This document shows positions 46,046 to 54,036 of a DNA stretch of 64,000 nt, piece by piece. The stretch covers positions 1 through 64,000 of the forward strand of contig NZ_LMLU01000005.1 in NCBI RefSeq assembly GCF_001422665.1. Direction: 5' to 3'. Source of the stretch: Arthrobacter sp. Leaf234. GTDB taxonomy: Bacteria > Actinomycetota > Actinomycetes > Actinomycetales > Micrococcaceae. The notes beneath the pieces are model-generated. The model saw only the letters and a list, made by a program, of their open reading frames with translations. It was not told the DNA's origin and made no database searches. The position numbers and the translations under genes were made by a program. Within the stretch, counting starts at the first letter, position 1. Every line of letters begins with the position of its first letter.

Positions 46046-46945
46046 ATGACTTCACGCACCACGATCGCCCGCCACCGCTCAGAAGCGCAGACCACTGCCG
46101 GCTTCTCCGCCCTCGCCGCAGCAGTCACCACCAACGCCGGCGGCATCGGCCGCCAGGCCGCCGTCATCGTCGCGGCCTCCGGCCTCGTCCTCACCAGCGG
46201 TGTCGCGGCCAACGCCGCCGACCTGCAGCCGCAGCGTGAGGTAGCCACCTCCAACGTCTCGGTCTCGTCGGTTCGCGCGGCCGTCGTCGCCTCGAACTCG
46301 TCCGTCGTGTCCTTCAACATGACGCCGGTCAAGGTCAAGGCCAAGCCTGTCGTCAAGACCCCGAAGGCCCCGGTCGTCGTGGCTCCCGTCGTCGAGGAGG
46401 TCGCCGTCCCCGTCGTCGAGACCGCTCCCGTCGTCGAGGCAGCACCGGTCGCCGCGGCAGCTCCCGCCGTCGCCGCCCCGGCGGCCGTTGCGCAGGCTCC
46501 CCAGGCTGCGGCCGTCGCCGCTCCCGCCGTCGCCCCGGCTCCCGTCGCGGCACCTGCACCTGCACCTGCACCGGCGCCCGTCACCGCCCCCGCTCCGGCA
46601 CCCGCGGTGTCCTCCAGTGTCGCCGCGACCATCGCCGAAGCTGCGAAGGGCCAGCTCGGCGTCATGCAGGACTGCACCCGCCTGGCGAGCAATGCCCTCG
46701 CCGCCGCCGGCATCAACTTCCACGGCTGGCCGGCCGGGTACCTGTCCCTCGGCCGCACGGTCAGTGCCGGCGAGGCCATCCCGGGTGACCTCATCTACTA
46801 CGCCGACGGCGGCATGGGCATGGCCCACATCGCCGTGTACATCGGTGGCGGTCAGGCCGTCCACGGCGGATTCAACGGCAACACCACGGTGATCGCGCCC
46901 GCCGAGCTCGGCTCGGGCGGCGTGTACATCCGCGTCGGCGGCTGA
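46046..46945 (+). CDS. NlpC/P60-family secreted peptidoglycan hydrolase (second copy)
   Basis: 299 residues, 24 nt after the first copy. It shares the first copy's N-terminal pattern (GRQAAVIVAASGLVLT, nearly identical), an Ala/Pro/Val-rich linker, and the catalytic domain with Cys in QDCTRLASNALAAAG and His in MAHIAVYIGG. The paralogy and close spacing indicate a tandem duplication. Both are exported, presumably to remodel the wall. Its C-terminus (GSGGVYIRVGG) is complete and a strong terminator follows. Confidence 0.9.
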   Translation: MTSRTTIARHRSEAQTTAGFSALAAAVTTNAGGIGRQAAVIVAASGLVLTSGVAANAADLQPQREVATSNVSVSSVRAAVVASNSSVVSFNMTPVKVKAKPVVKTPKAPVVVAPVVEEVAVPVVETAPVVEAAPVAAAAPAVAAPAAVAQAPQAAAVAAPAVAPAPVAAPAPAPAPAPVTAPAPAPAVSSSVAATIAEAAKGQLGVMQDCTRLASNALAAAGINFHGWPAGYLSLGRTVSAGEAIPGDLIYYADGGMGMAHIAVYIGGGQAVHGGFNGNTTVIAPAELGSGGVYIRVGG

Positions 46946-46961
46946 TCGGCCACCGAGCAGG

Positions 46962-46996
46962 ACGGAAGGACCGGCGCATCGCGCCGATCCTTCCGT
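46962..46996. terminator. Terminator of the NlpC/P60 pair
   Basis: Stem ACGGAAGGA / TCCTTCCGT continuing, after a two-base mismatched region, into GGCGC / GCGCC with loop ATC. It begins 17 nt past the stop of the second hydrolase. Confidence 0.8.
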
Positions 46997-47172
46997 GCAT
47001 CCGGCACAGGACTGCCGAGACCACCAGCTCGCGACACGTCACGTCCCGATCGGCGCCGTTTAGCCCCCGTCCTGCGCCCGGCTTACCCTTGCAGTGTCAA
47101 TCCGAAGCTCTTCTCCCGTACCCCGGGATGGCACCCGGTTGCGGGGAACAGGTCAGCAAAGAGGAACGTGCC

Positions 47173-47670
47173 ATGCGCACTCTTGTTCTGAATGCAGGGT
47201 ATGAACCACTGGCGGTGGTCACCTTCCGCCGGGCGCTGGTGCTCGTGCTCACGGGGAAGGCCAGCGTGGTGGCCGAGGACGACGAGCCGATCGTGGGCCC
47301 CACGGAGATCCTCGGACGGCCCTCCGTGATCCTGCTCAACCGATACGTGAAGGTCCCGTACCGGTACGACGTCTCGGCCACGCGGCGGGGGGTCCTCCGT
47401 CGCGACAACCACCTCTGCGCCTACTGCGCGCGGCCGGCATCGACGATAGACCACGTGATGCCGCGCTCGCGCGGGGGCCAGGACACGTGGGAGAACCTCG
47501 TGGCCTGCTGCCTCACCTGCAACAACGCCAAGGGTGACAAGACCCTCTCCAGCCTGGGCTGGAGCCTGCGGATCGTCCCCCTCCCGCCCCGGGGGCCGCA
47601 GTGGCAGATCCGCGAGCTGGAGAAGCCGGCCCCGCAGTGGAACGAGTTCCTGTCCCAGCGGGCCGCATGA
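47173..47670 (+). CDS. HNH endonuclease-domain protein
   Basis: 165 residues from the ATG at 47173 (AAAGAGGAAC ribosome site). The HNH zinc motif runs LCAYCARPASTIDHVMPRSRGG ... CLTCNNAKGD, with two CxxC pairs and DH catalytic residues. The N-terminal half (MRTLVLNAGYEPLAVV) is typical for the actinobacterial family with this HNH domain. It may be a nicking or restriction-like enzyme, but the function of this family is not established. Its stop overlaps the mobA start (ATGA), so it leads the Moco operon. Confidence 0.85.
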   Translation: MRTLVLNAGYEPLAVVTFRRALVLVLTGKASVVAEDDEPIVGPTEILGRPSVILLNRYVKVPYRYDVSATRRGVLRRDNHLCAYCARPASTIDHVMPRSRGGQDTWENLVACCLTCNNAKGDKTLSSLGWSLRIVPLPPRGPQWQIRELEKPAPQWNEFLSQRAA

Positions 47671-48272
47671 CGCCCGCTCCCGTGCGGTTCGACGCGATCG
47701 TCCTCGCCGGCGGCAGGTCCTCCCGCCTGGGCGGCGTGGCGAAGGCCGGACTGCTCCTGGGCGGCCGGACCCTGCTCGAGCACACCTGCTCGGCGCTGGT
47801 CGACGCGGACCGCCTGGTCGTCGTCGGCCCGGACACGGAGCCCGGTACCCTGGCCGGTGCGCCGACCATCGTCCGGGAGGATCCGCCCTTCGCGGGGCCG
47901 GCCGCGGGCCTCGTGGCCGGTTTCACCTCATGGCGGGCACCGCGAGCGCCCTGGTGCGTCGTCGTCGCGTGTGACATGCCGAGGGTCGCGGACCTCCTCA
48001 CGATCCTGCTGGCCGAGGCACGGGCAGAAGACGGACAAGCTTCCCTCGTCGCGCTCGACGGCGGCCGCGACCAGCCGCTCGCCGCCGTCTACCGGAGCGC
48101 GGACCTTGCGGCAGCGATCGACGGCGTGCTGGCGCACGGAACTGCGCAGGATCTCTCGATGCGCAGCCTCCTTGCTAGTGTGAGGACCAGACCGGTCCCG
48201 GTTCCGCCGGGCACGACGCACGACGTCGACACCTGGAGTGATGCACGAGCGCTGGGCGTCGATGTCCCCTGA
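47667..48272 (+). CDS. mobA: Molybdenum cofactor guanylyltransferase-like protein
   Basis: 201 residues. Nucleotidyltransferase fold with VLAGGRSSRLGG (GTP-binding LAGG-x-SxRxG), DPPFAGPAAGLVAGF, and VVACDMPRVADLL (metal/nucleotide Asp). The family joins GMP to molybdopterin to make the guanine dinucleotide form, as needed by DMSO-reductase-type enzymes such as the fdhF product here. Active-site lysine (VAKAGLLLGGR) is present. Coupled to the HNH gene by ATGA. It could also be MobA-like protein for cytosine form. Confidence 0.85.
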   Translation: MTPAPVRFDAIVLAGGRSSRLGGVAKAGLLLGGRTLLEHTCSALVDADRLVVVGPDTEPGTLAGAPTIVREDPPFAGPAAGLVAGFTSWRAPRAPWCVVVACDMPRVADLLTILLAEARAEDGQASLVALDGGRDQPLAAVYRSADLAAAIDGVLAHGTAQDLSMRSLLASVRTRPVPVPPGTTHDVDTWSDARALGVDVP

Positions 48273-48288
48273 ACCGCCCGGAGGGCTG

Positions 48289-48573
48289 ATGGACGATCGC
48301 CAGAGACTGCTGCAGGAATGGACGGAGACGCTGCTCGCCGCGTTCGAGATCGAGGGGACGCACGTCGACATCGACGCCGTCCTGGAGCTCGCCGGCAAGG
48401 CGGCCCACGGCGTGGTCCGTCCCGCGGCTCCGTTGACGACCTTCGTGGTGGGGTACGCAGCAGGCCTGGCCGTGGGGAGCGGGCAGGCCGAGGAGCAGCT
48501 GGCCATCAGCTCCGCGATGGCGGTGGCCGACTCGCTCTGCACGGATGCGGCTGCGGACGGCGGGACCGCATGA
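48289..48573 (+). CDS. DUF6457 protein, inside the Moco operon
   Basis: 94 residues from the ATG at 48289, preceded by GGAGGGCTG. DUF6457 features: WTETLLAAFEIEG, IDAVLELAGKAAHGVVRPAAPLTTFVVGYAAG and the closing AISSAMAVADS. It is helical and soluble by appearance. It overlaps moeA by four bases (ATGA). DUF6457 has no function known to me, but its place between mobA and moeA suggests help in cofactor synthesis, insertion or storage. Confidence 0.82.
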   Translation: MDDRQRLLQEWTETLLAAFEIEGTHVDIDAVLELAGKAAHGVVRPAAPLTTFVVGYAAGLAVGSGQAEEQLAISSAMAVADSLCTDAAADGGTA

Positions 48574-49829
48574 GCGAGGCCGCCGGAGCACACGACGTCG
48601 ACTGGACGGAGGCACGTCGCCTGGCGCACGGTGCCGGGATGCCGCTGCCGTTCCAGACGGTCCCCCTCGCGGACGCCCTCGGGCAGACGCTGGCCGAATC
48701 CGTCCATGCGCTCCAGGCCATCCCGCACTACGCGTCCTCCGCCATGGACGGCTGGGCCGTGAACGGCGACGCCCCCTGGACGCTGGTCAGCCACGCGGTT
48801 CCCGAGGAGCACCCCCGCGGCAGGCCCGCACCGCACGCGGATTCCGGGGAGGTGTCCCTGGCGCCGGGCGAGGCGACCTTCATCCTGACGGGGGGTGTGG
48901 TGCCGCAGAACGCGCGGGGTATCCTCCGCACGGAGCACGGATCCATCCGCGGTGACGTCCTGGACCGCAACGAGGCCGCGCGTGCCGACGAGCCCTCGCA
49001 GTACGAGCACGTCCGGCCGGCGGGGGAGGAGGCCGAGGCGGGCTCCGAGGCCATCCCCGCGGGGGTGGTCCTCAACCCGGCGCAGATCGCCCTCGCCGCG
49101 GTGTGCGGGCATGACACGCTCGCGGTGCTCCGGGCGCCGCGGGTGTCCCTGCTCATGACGGGCGATGAGGTCATCGAGCACGGCCTGCCGCACGCCGGAC
49201 AGGTACGCGACACCTTCGGGCCCCAGCTGCCCGGCTTCGTCGCGATGCTGGGCGGCCATGTCGACGTGGCGGGCCGCGCGAAGGACGACCTCGACGACGT
49301 CATCGCCGCCATCAGCGCCGAGGCGACCGACGAGTTCTCCCTCGCACGTGCTTCCGGGGACGTACTCATCACCACCGGTGGGACCGGGAGCTCCTCCGCG
49401 GACCACATCCGCCGTGCCCTCACCGAGCTGGGCGCCGAGCTGATCATCGACGGCATCGCGATGCGTCCAGGCCACCCGACGCTCCTCGCACGCCTGCCGG
49501 ACGGCCGTTTCCTCGTGGGGCTGCCGGGCAATCCGCTCGCCGCGATGATGGCCATGCTCACCGTGGCCGGACCGTTGCTCGCAGGCCTGCGGGGCTCGCC
49601 CCTGGAAGAGCCGGTCACGGTGACCAGTGCCGACGCCTTCGGACCCCTGCGGGGCAGGAGCCGCCTCGTGCCGTACCGGCTCGAGGGCGGCCGCGCGGTG
49701 CCGAGCACACACCAGCGCTCGGGCATGCTGCGCGGACTCGCCGCGGCCGACGGCGTCCTCGTGGTGCCTGCGGAGGGTTGCTCGGCGGGCGACGCCGTCC
49801 CCGCCCTGTCCCTGCCCTGGCTGGCCTGA
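48570..49829 (+). CDS. moeA: Molybdopterin molybdenumtransferase
   Basis: 419 residues, full length. The N-terminal domain has SSAMDGWAVNGD (residues about 45-60), the linker with TGGVVPQNARGILR, and the MoeA core with TTGGTGSSSADHIR (GTGS...D), AMRPGHPTLLARLPDG and GLPGNPLAAMMAMLTV. It inserts molybdate into adenylylated molybdopterin. The ATG at 48570 overlaps the DUF6457 stop. The unit HNH-mobA-DUF6457-moeA is contiguous by overlaps except for the 16-nt mobA-DUF6457 gap. Confidence 0.95.
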   Translation: MSEAAGAHDVDWTEARRLAHGAGMPLPFQTVPLADALGQTLAESVHALQAIPHYASSAMDGWAVNGDAPWTLVSHAVPEEHPRGRPAPHADSGEVSLAPGEATFILTGGVVPQNARGILRTEHGSIRGDVLDRNEAARADEPSQYEHVRPAGEEAEAGSEAIPAGVVLNPAQIALAAVCGHDTLAVLRAPRVSLLMTGDEVIEHGLPHAGQVRDTFGPQLPGFVAMLGGHVDVAGRAKDDLDDVIAAISAEATDEFSLARASGDVLITTGGTGSSSADHIRRALTELGAELIIDGIAMRPGHPTLLARLPDGRFLVGLPGNPLAAMMAMLTVAGPLLAGLRGSPLEEPVTVTSADAFGPLRGRSRLVPYRLEGGRAVPSTHQRSGMLRGLAAADGVLVVPAEGCSAGDAVPALSLPWLA

Positions 49830-49866
49830 GGCCGGACCGGGGCCGCGGCGGTCAGGCCGGGACGAG

Positions 49867-49897
49867 GTCGGACCGGGGCCGCCCGCCCCGGTCCGAC
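49867..49897. terminator. Perfect 13-bp terminator hairpin
   Basis: GTCGGACCGGGGC and its complement with loop CGCCC, between the convergent moeA and fdhF genes. Confidence 0.85.
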
Positions 49898-49904
49898 CCG
49901 CCCG

Positions 49905-52229
49905 TCAGGCGGCCTTCTCGACCCGGATGATCACGGATTTGGACGTCGGCGTCCCGCTGATGTCCGCGGTCGAGTCCAGCGGGACGAGGACGTTCGTCTC
50001 CGGATAGTACGCCGCCGCGCACCCCTTCGGCGTCGAGTAGGCCACCACGCGGAAGTCCTCCGCACGCCGTTCCACGCCGTCCGACCACTCGGAGACGAGG
50101 TGCACCATGTCGCCGTCGTCGAGCCCGGCCTCCGCGATGTCCTGTGGGCTCAGGAACACGACGCGGCGCCCGTTGTGGATGCCGCGGTAGCGGTCGTCCT
50201 TGCCGTAGATCGTGGTGTTGTACTGGTCGTGCGAGCGCAGCGTCTGCAGGATGAGCCTGCCCGCGGGTACCTTCGGGTACTCCAGCAGGTTCGCGGTGAA
50301 GTTGGCCTTGCCCGTGGCGGTGGTGAAGGTGCGGCTGTCGCGGGGACCGTTCGGCAGCACGAAGCCACCGGGCTTGTCGATGCGGTCCTCGAAGTCGTCG
50401 AAGCCGGGCACCACGGCGCTGATGTGCTGCCGGATGACGCGGTAGTCGGCCTGCGCGGCCTGCCAGTCCAGCTGCGGGGCGTTGTCGCGGAACGGGCTGT
50501 CCTCGCGGGCGAACAGGCGGTCGCCCAACTCGCAGACGATGGCGATCTCCGACCGCATCTCGGAACTCGAGGGCTTCAGGCGGCCCGTCGACGCATGGAC
50601 CGCACTCATGGAGTCCTCGACGGTGACCCGCTGGTCGCCACCCGACTGGGTGTCCCGGTCCGTGCGGCCGAGAGCCGGGAGGATGAGGGCCCGGGTGCCG
50701 GTCACGAGGTGCGAGCGGTTCAGCTTGGTGGAGACCTGCACGGTGAGCCGTGTGTTCCGCAGCGCCTGTTCCGTGACGTTGGTGTCCGGGGTCGCCCGGA
50801 CGAAGTTGCCGCCCATGCCCATGAAGACCCGTGCCTTGCCGTCGCGCATCGCCCGGATCGCGGCCACGGTGTCGAACCCGTGCCGGCGCGGGGAGGCGAA
50901 GTGGAAGCGCTTGTCGAGGGCGTCGTGGAACGCCTCGGGCATGCGCTCGAAGATTCCCATGGTGCGGTCGCCCTGTACGTTGGAGTGGCCGCGGACCGGG
51001 CAGACCCCGGCTCCGGGCTTGCCGACGTTGCCCTGCAGCAGCAGCACGTTGACGACGTCGCGCAGCGTGGACACCGAGTGCTTGTGCTGTGTCAGGCCCA
51101 TGGCCCAGCAGACGATGGTGCCGGGTGAGGCGATCATGCGGTCGCCGACCTTCGTGATCTCGGCCCTGGAGATGCCGCTCGCCGTCGTGATCTCCTCCCA
51201 GCTGGTCTCCCGGAGGCTTGTCAGGTAGTCCTCCAGCCCCAGCGTGTGCTCGGCGATGAAGGCATGGTCGAACACCGTGCCGGTCGCCTCCTCGCGCTCG
51301 AGGAGGTGCTTGCCGAGGCCACGGAACAGCGCCTGGTCGCCGCCGATGCGGATCTGCAGGAAGTCGTCCGCCAGGGCCGTGCCGCCGCCGAAGCGCGTGC
51401 CGAGCAGCCCCATGGGGTTCTGGGGGTTCTCGAAGCGCATCAGACCGGCTTCGGGGAGGGGATTAATCGCGACGATCGCCCCGCCGTTCTTCTTGGCCTT
51501 CTCCAGCGACGTGAGCATGCGGGGGTGGTTGGTGCCGGGATTCTGCCCGGCGATGATGATCAGCGGTGCCGTGTCGAGGTCCAGCAGGGACACCGTGCCC
51601 TTGCCGACGCCGAGCGTCTCGTTGAGCGCGGAGCCCGAGGATTCGTGGCACATGTTCGAGCAGTCGGGCAGGTTGTTGGTACCGATGCCGCGGACCAGCA
51701 ACTGGTACACGAAGGCTGCCTCGTTCGAGGTACGTCCGGAGGTGTAGAAGACGGCCTCGTCCGGGCTGTCGAGCGCCGCGAGCTCGTCGACGATGACCTG
51801 GTTCGCCTCGTCCCAGGACACGGCGCGGTAGTGGGTGCCGCCGTCGTCGAGCAGCATGGGGTGCGTGAGGCGCCCTTGCTGGCCGAGCCAGTAGTCGTCC
51901 CGCGTCATGAGGTCCTCGACGGAGTGCTCGGCGAAGAACGTCGGCGGAACGGTGCGGCGCGTCGCCTCCTCGGCGACGGCCTTGGCCCCGTTCTCGCAGA
52001 ACTCGGCGGTGTGCCGCTTGTCGCCCTCCGGCCAGGCGCAGCCCATGCAGTCGAAGCCCTTGACCTGGTTCACCGCGAGAAGGGTCTGCGCGCTGCGCAC
52101 CGGCCCCATCTGGTCCATCGAGATCTTGAGGGAGTTGATGACGGCGGGCAGTCCCACCGCCCGCGTCTTCCGAGCTCCCACGGTCAGCTGGGACTCGTCG
52201 ATATTGTCCTTCGGGGCCTTTGTTGCCAC
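49905..52229 (-). CDS. Molybdopterin oxidoreductase, FdhF/YdeP family
   Basis: 774 residues. The N-terminal cysteine set FDCMGCAWPEGDK ... FCENG marks the YdeP-like group of DMSO-reductase enzymes. VFYTSGRTSNEAAF, CSNMCHESSG, INPLPEAGL and the C-terminal binding domain (YNTTIYGKDDRYRG, VVAYSTPKGCAAAYYPETNVLVPL) follow. It has no extra iron-sulfur or flavin subunits nearby; YdeP is linked to acid resistance in E. coli and its substrate is unknown. The GTG at 52229 with AGGA upstream is preferred over GTG 52259, which lacks a site. fdhD is divergent. Confidence 0.88.
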   Translation of the reverse strand: MATKAPKDNIDESQLTVGARKTRAVGLPAVINSLKISMDQMGPVRSAQTLLAVNQVKGFDCMGCAWPEGDKRHTAEFCENGAKAVAEEATRRTVPPTFFAEHSVEDLMTRDDYWLGQQGRLTHPMLLDDGGTHYRAVSWDEANQVIVDELAALDSPDEAVFYTSGRTSNEAAFVYQLLVRGIGTNNLPDCSNMCHESSGSALNETLGVGKGTVSLLDLDTAPLIIIAGQNPGTNHPRMLTSLEKAKKNGGAIVAINPLPEAGLMRFENPQNPMGLLGTRFGGGTALADDFLQIRIGGDQALFRGLGKHLLEREEATGTVFDHAFIAEHTLGLEDYLTSLRETSWEEITTASGISRAEITKVGDRMIASPGTIVCWAMGLTQHKHSVSTLRDVVNVLLLQGNVGKPGAGVCPVRGHSNVQGDRTMGIFERMPEAFHDALDKRFHFASPRRHGFDTVAAIRAMRDGKARVFMGMGGNFVRATPDTNVTEQALRNTRLTVQVSTKLNRSHLVTGTRALILPALGRTDRDTQSGGDQRVTVEDSMSAVHASTGRLKPSSSEMRSEIAIVCELGDRLFAREDSPFRDNAPQLDWQAAQADYRVIRQHISAVVPGFDDFEDRIDKPGGFVLPNGPRDSRTFTTATGKANFTANLLEYPKVPAGRLILQTLRSHDQYNTTIYGKDDRYRGIHNGRRVVFLSPQDIAEAGLDDGDMVHLVSEWSDGVERRAEDFRVVAYSTPKGCAAAYYPETNVLVPLDSTADISGTPTSKSVIIRVEKAA

Positions 52230-52257
52230 GTGTGCACATCCTCGTGTCGTCGTCGAC

Positions 52258-52271
52258 ACACCATGTGGTGT
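52258..52271. promoter_or_regulatory. ACACCA-TG-TGGTGT inverted repeat between fdhF and fdhD
   Basis: A 6-bp perfect inverted repeat with a 2-bp centre lies in the 88-nt gap between the divergent genes and would affect either promoter. Confidence 0.35.
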
Positions 52272-52317
52272 CTGGGGTCAACTAACCTCATCATAGGGCC
52301 GAGGTAAGGAGAGTCGA

Positions 52318-53145
52318 ATGAACCGGGTCACACAGCGCCGCCGCATCACGAAGTTCCGCATCGGGGCACCGACCGGTCGCCGCGAGGATGTCCTCGCCGG
52401 GGAGGAACCCCTGGAGATCAGACTCGGGGGCAGCGCCTTCACCGTCACCATGCGGACCCCGGGGGACGACTTCGACCTCGTGGCCGGCTTCCTGGTCTCC
52501 GAGGGCGTGGTCTGGGAGCCGGGCCAGCTGCCCAGCCTGCGGTACTGCGCGGGCGTGGACGACGACGGCCGACAGACCTTCAACGTGGTCGAGGCGCAGC
52601 TGCGTCCCGGCGTGGAGCTCCCGGACACGGCGATGGAACGCCATGTCTACACCTCCAGCTCCTGCGGCATCTGCGGGACGGCGTCGATCGACGCCGTCCG
52701 GAAGTCCTCGCGGTTCGACCTGCACGAGGACACCGCGCCCGTGGACCTCGGGATCCTCGCGTCGCTGCCCGACCGCCTGCGGGAGAACCAGAAGCTGTTC
52801 GACCGTACAGGAGGCGTGCACGCCGCCGGACTCTTCACCGCCGAGGGCGAGCTCCTGTGCCTGCGCGAGGACGTGGGACGCCACAACGCCGTCGACAAGG
52901 TGGTGGGCTGGGCGCTCCGCGAAGGCATGCTGCCGCTGCGGGGCACCGTCCTGCAGGTCTCGGGCCGGGCGTCCTTCGAACTCGTCCAGAAGGCGCAGCT
53001 CGCGGGCATCCCGGTGCTCGCGGCCGTCAGTGCGCCGTCGTCCCTCGCCGCGGACCTGGCCGACGACGCCGGACTGACGCTCGTGGGCTTCAGCCGCGGG
53101 ACGTCGCTGAACTGTTACTCGCACCCCGAGCGCATCTCGGCCTGA
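52318..53145 (+). CDS. fdhD: Formate dehydrogenase accessory sulfurtransferase FdhD
   Basis: 275 residues. The sulfur-transfer cysteine loop is YTSSSCGICGTASID (C-x-x-C); RTPGDDFDLVAGFLVSEG and CLREDVGRHNAVDKVVGWAL are family blocks. It takes sulfur from a desulfurase and adds the sulfido ligand to the molybdenum centre of formate dehydrogenases. It is divergent from the YdeP-like gene, implying that enzyme is its client. AAGGAGAGTCGA precedes the ATG. A 12-bp tandem repeat follows its end. Confidence 0.95.
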   Translation: MNRVTQRRRITKFRIGAPTGRREDVLAGEEPLEIRLGGSAFTVTMRTPGDDFDLVAGFLVSEGVVWEPGQLPSLRYCAGVDDDGRQTFNVVEAQLRPGVELPDTAMERHVYTSSSCGICGTASIDAVRKSSRFDLHEDTAPVDLGILASLPDRLRENQKLFDRTGGVHAAGLFTAEGELLCLREDVGRHNAVDKVVGWALREGMLPLRGTVLQVSGRASFELVQKAQLAGIPVLAAVSAPSSLAADLADDAGLTLVGFSRGTSLNCYSHPERISA

Positions 53146-53187
53146 CCGGGCCGCCCGCCGCCCGACGGGCCCGTGTCGGCCCGACGG

Positions 53188-53234
53188 GTGCAGGGCATCG
53201 TGCAGGGCATCGTGCAGGGCATCGCGCAGGGATC
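53188..53234. repeat. 12-bp tandem repeat, GTGCAGGGCATC
   Basis: Three exact copies run from 53188 to 53223, then a degenerate copy (GCGCAGGGATC). It begins 43 nt after the fdhD stop, before the terminator of the convergent importer operon. Confidence 0.8.
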
Positions 53235-53235
53235 C

Positions 53236-53263
53236 GGCCGGCCCCGACACGGGGAGGCCGGCC
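53236..53263. terminator. Terminator for the amino-acid importer operon
   Basis: Stem GGCCGGCCCC / GGGGAGGCCGGCC with one bulged A, ten bases past the minus-strand ATPase stop; it may also end fdhD transcription. Confidence 0.65.
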
Positions 53264-53271
53264 TCGGCCGC

Positions 53272-54036
53272 CTAGAACGGGTTCAGCAGGCGCTGCACGA
53301 AGCGCCGCGTCCGTTCCTCACGCGGGGTGCGGAGCACCTGGTCGGGATGGCCGTGCTCGACGACGACGCCGCCGTCCATGAACACCACCTCGTCCGCGAC
53401 CTCGCGGGCGAAGGCCAGCTCGTGTGTCACGATCACCATGGTCCACTTCTCCTCCGCGAGCTCCTTGATGACCGTCAGCACCTCACCCACCAGCTCCGGA
53501 TCCAGGGCGGAGGTCGGCTCGTCGAAGAGCAGCAGGTCCGGCTGCAGGGCGAGGGCGCGGACGATCCCGACGCGCTGCTGCTGTCCGCCGGACAGGTTGA
53601 AGGGATGGTCGTTCCGCTTGTCGGCGAGGCCCACGCGGTCCAGGAGCCGTTCGGCGTCCGCGACGGCGTCCTTGTGGGCACGCTTCTGTACCCGGACCGG
53701 ACCCTCGATGATGTTCTCGAGCACCGTCATGTGCGGGAAGAGGTTGTAGGTCTGGAAGACCATGGCACTGCGATCGCGGAGCGAGAGGGCCTCCTTCCGT
53801 GACACCTTCGCGCCGAAGTCCACCGACGGCCCGTCGCGGAAGGCGACCGTGCCGCCGTCGGGCGTCTCGAGTCCGTTGAGGCACCGCAGCACGGTGGTCT
53901 TGCCGGACCCGGACGGTCCCACGAGCGCTGTCACCTGCCCGTCCGCCAGGTCGAGGTCGATGGATTTCAGCACCTGGTTGCCGCCGAAGGACTTCTGCAG
54001 GCCGGTGACCGTCAGCAGGGCATCAGTGGGCGACAT
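53272..54036 (-). CDS. Polar amino-acid/cystine ABC importer ATPase
   Basis: 254 residues. Walker A GPSGSGKTT near residue 40, Q-loop MVFQTYNLFPHMTV, signature NLSGGQQQR, Walker B LLLFDEPTSALDPE and switch His in IVTHEL. The sequence belongs to the GlnQ/TcyC group (family 3 amino acid importers). It overlaps the permease gene by 14 nt, indicating translational coupling. Part of a three-gene unit read toward 53272: solute-binding protein, permease, ATPase. Confidence 0.93.
   Translation of the reverse strand: MSPTDALLTVTGLQKSFGGNQVLKSIDLDLADGQVTALVGPSGSGKTTVLRCLNGLETPDGGTVAFRDGPSVDFGAKVSRKEALSLRDRSAMVFQTYNLFPHMTVLENIIEGPVRVQKRAHKDAVADAERLLDRVGLADKRNDHPFNLSGGQQQRVGIVRALALQPDLLLFDEPTSALDPELVGEVLTVIKELAEEKWTMVIVTHELAFAREVADEVVFMDGGVVVEHGHPDQVLRTPREERTRRFVQRLLNPF

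Noticed and set aside
51630..51680. Selenocysteine at the fdhF active site.
   Set aside because: The active-site region encodes ordinary Cys and Ser residues with no in-frame TGA or SECIS-like structure seen.
53188..53234. 12-bp repeat as a plasmid iteron or origin element.
   Set aside because: Only three to four copies, inside a short gap between convergent operons, with no replication gene nearby.
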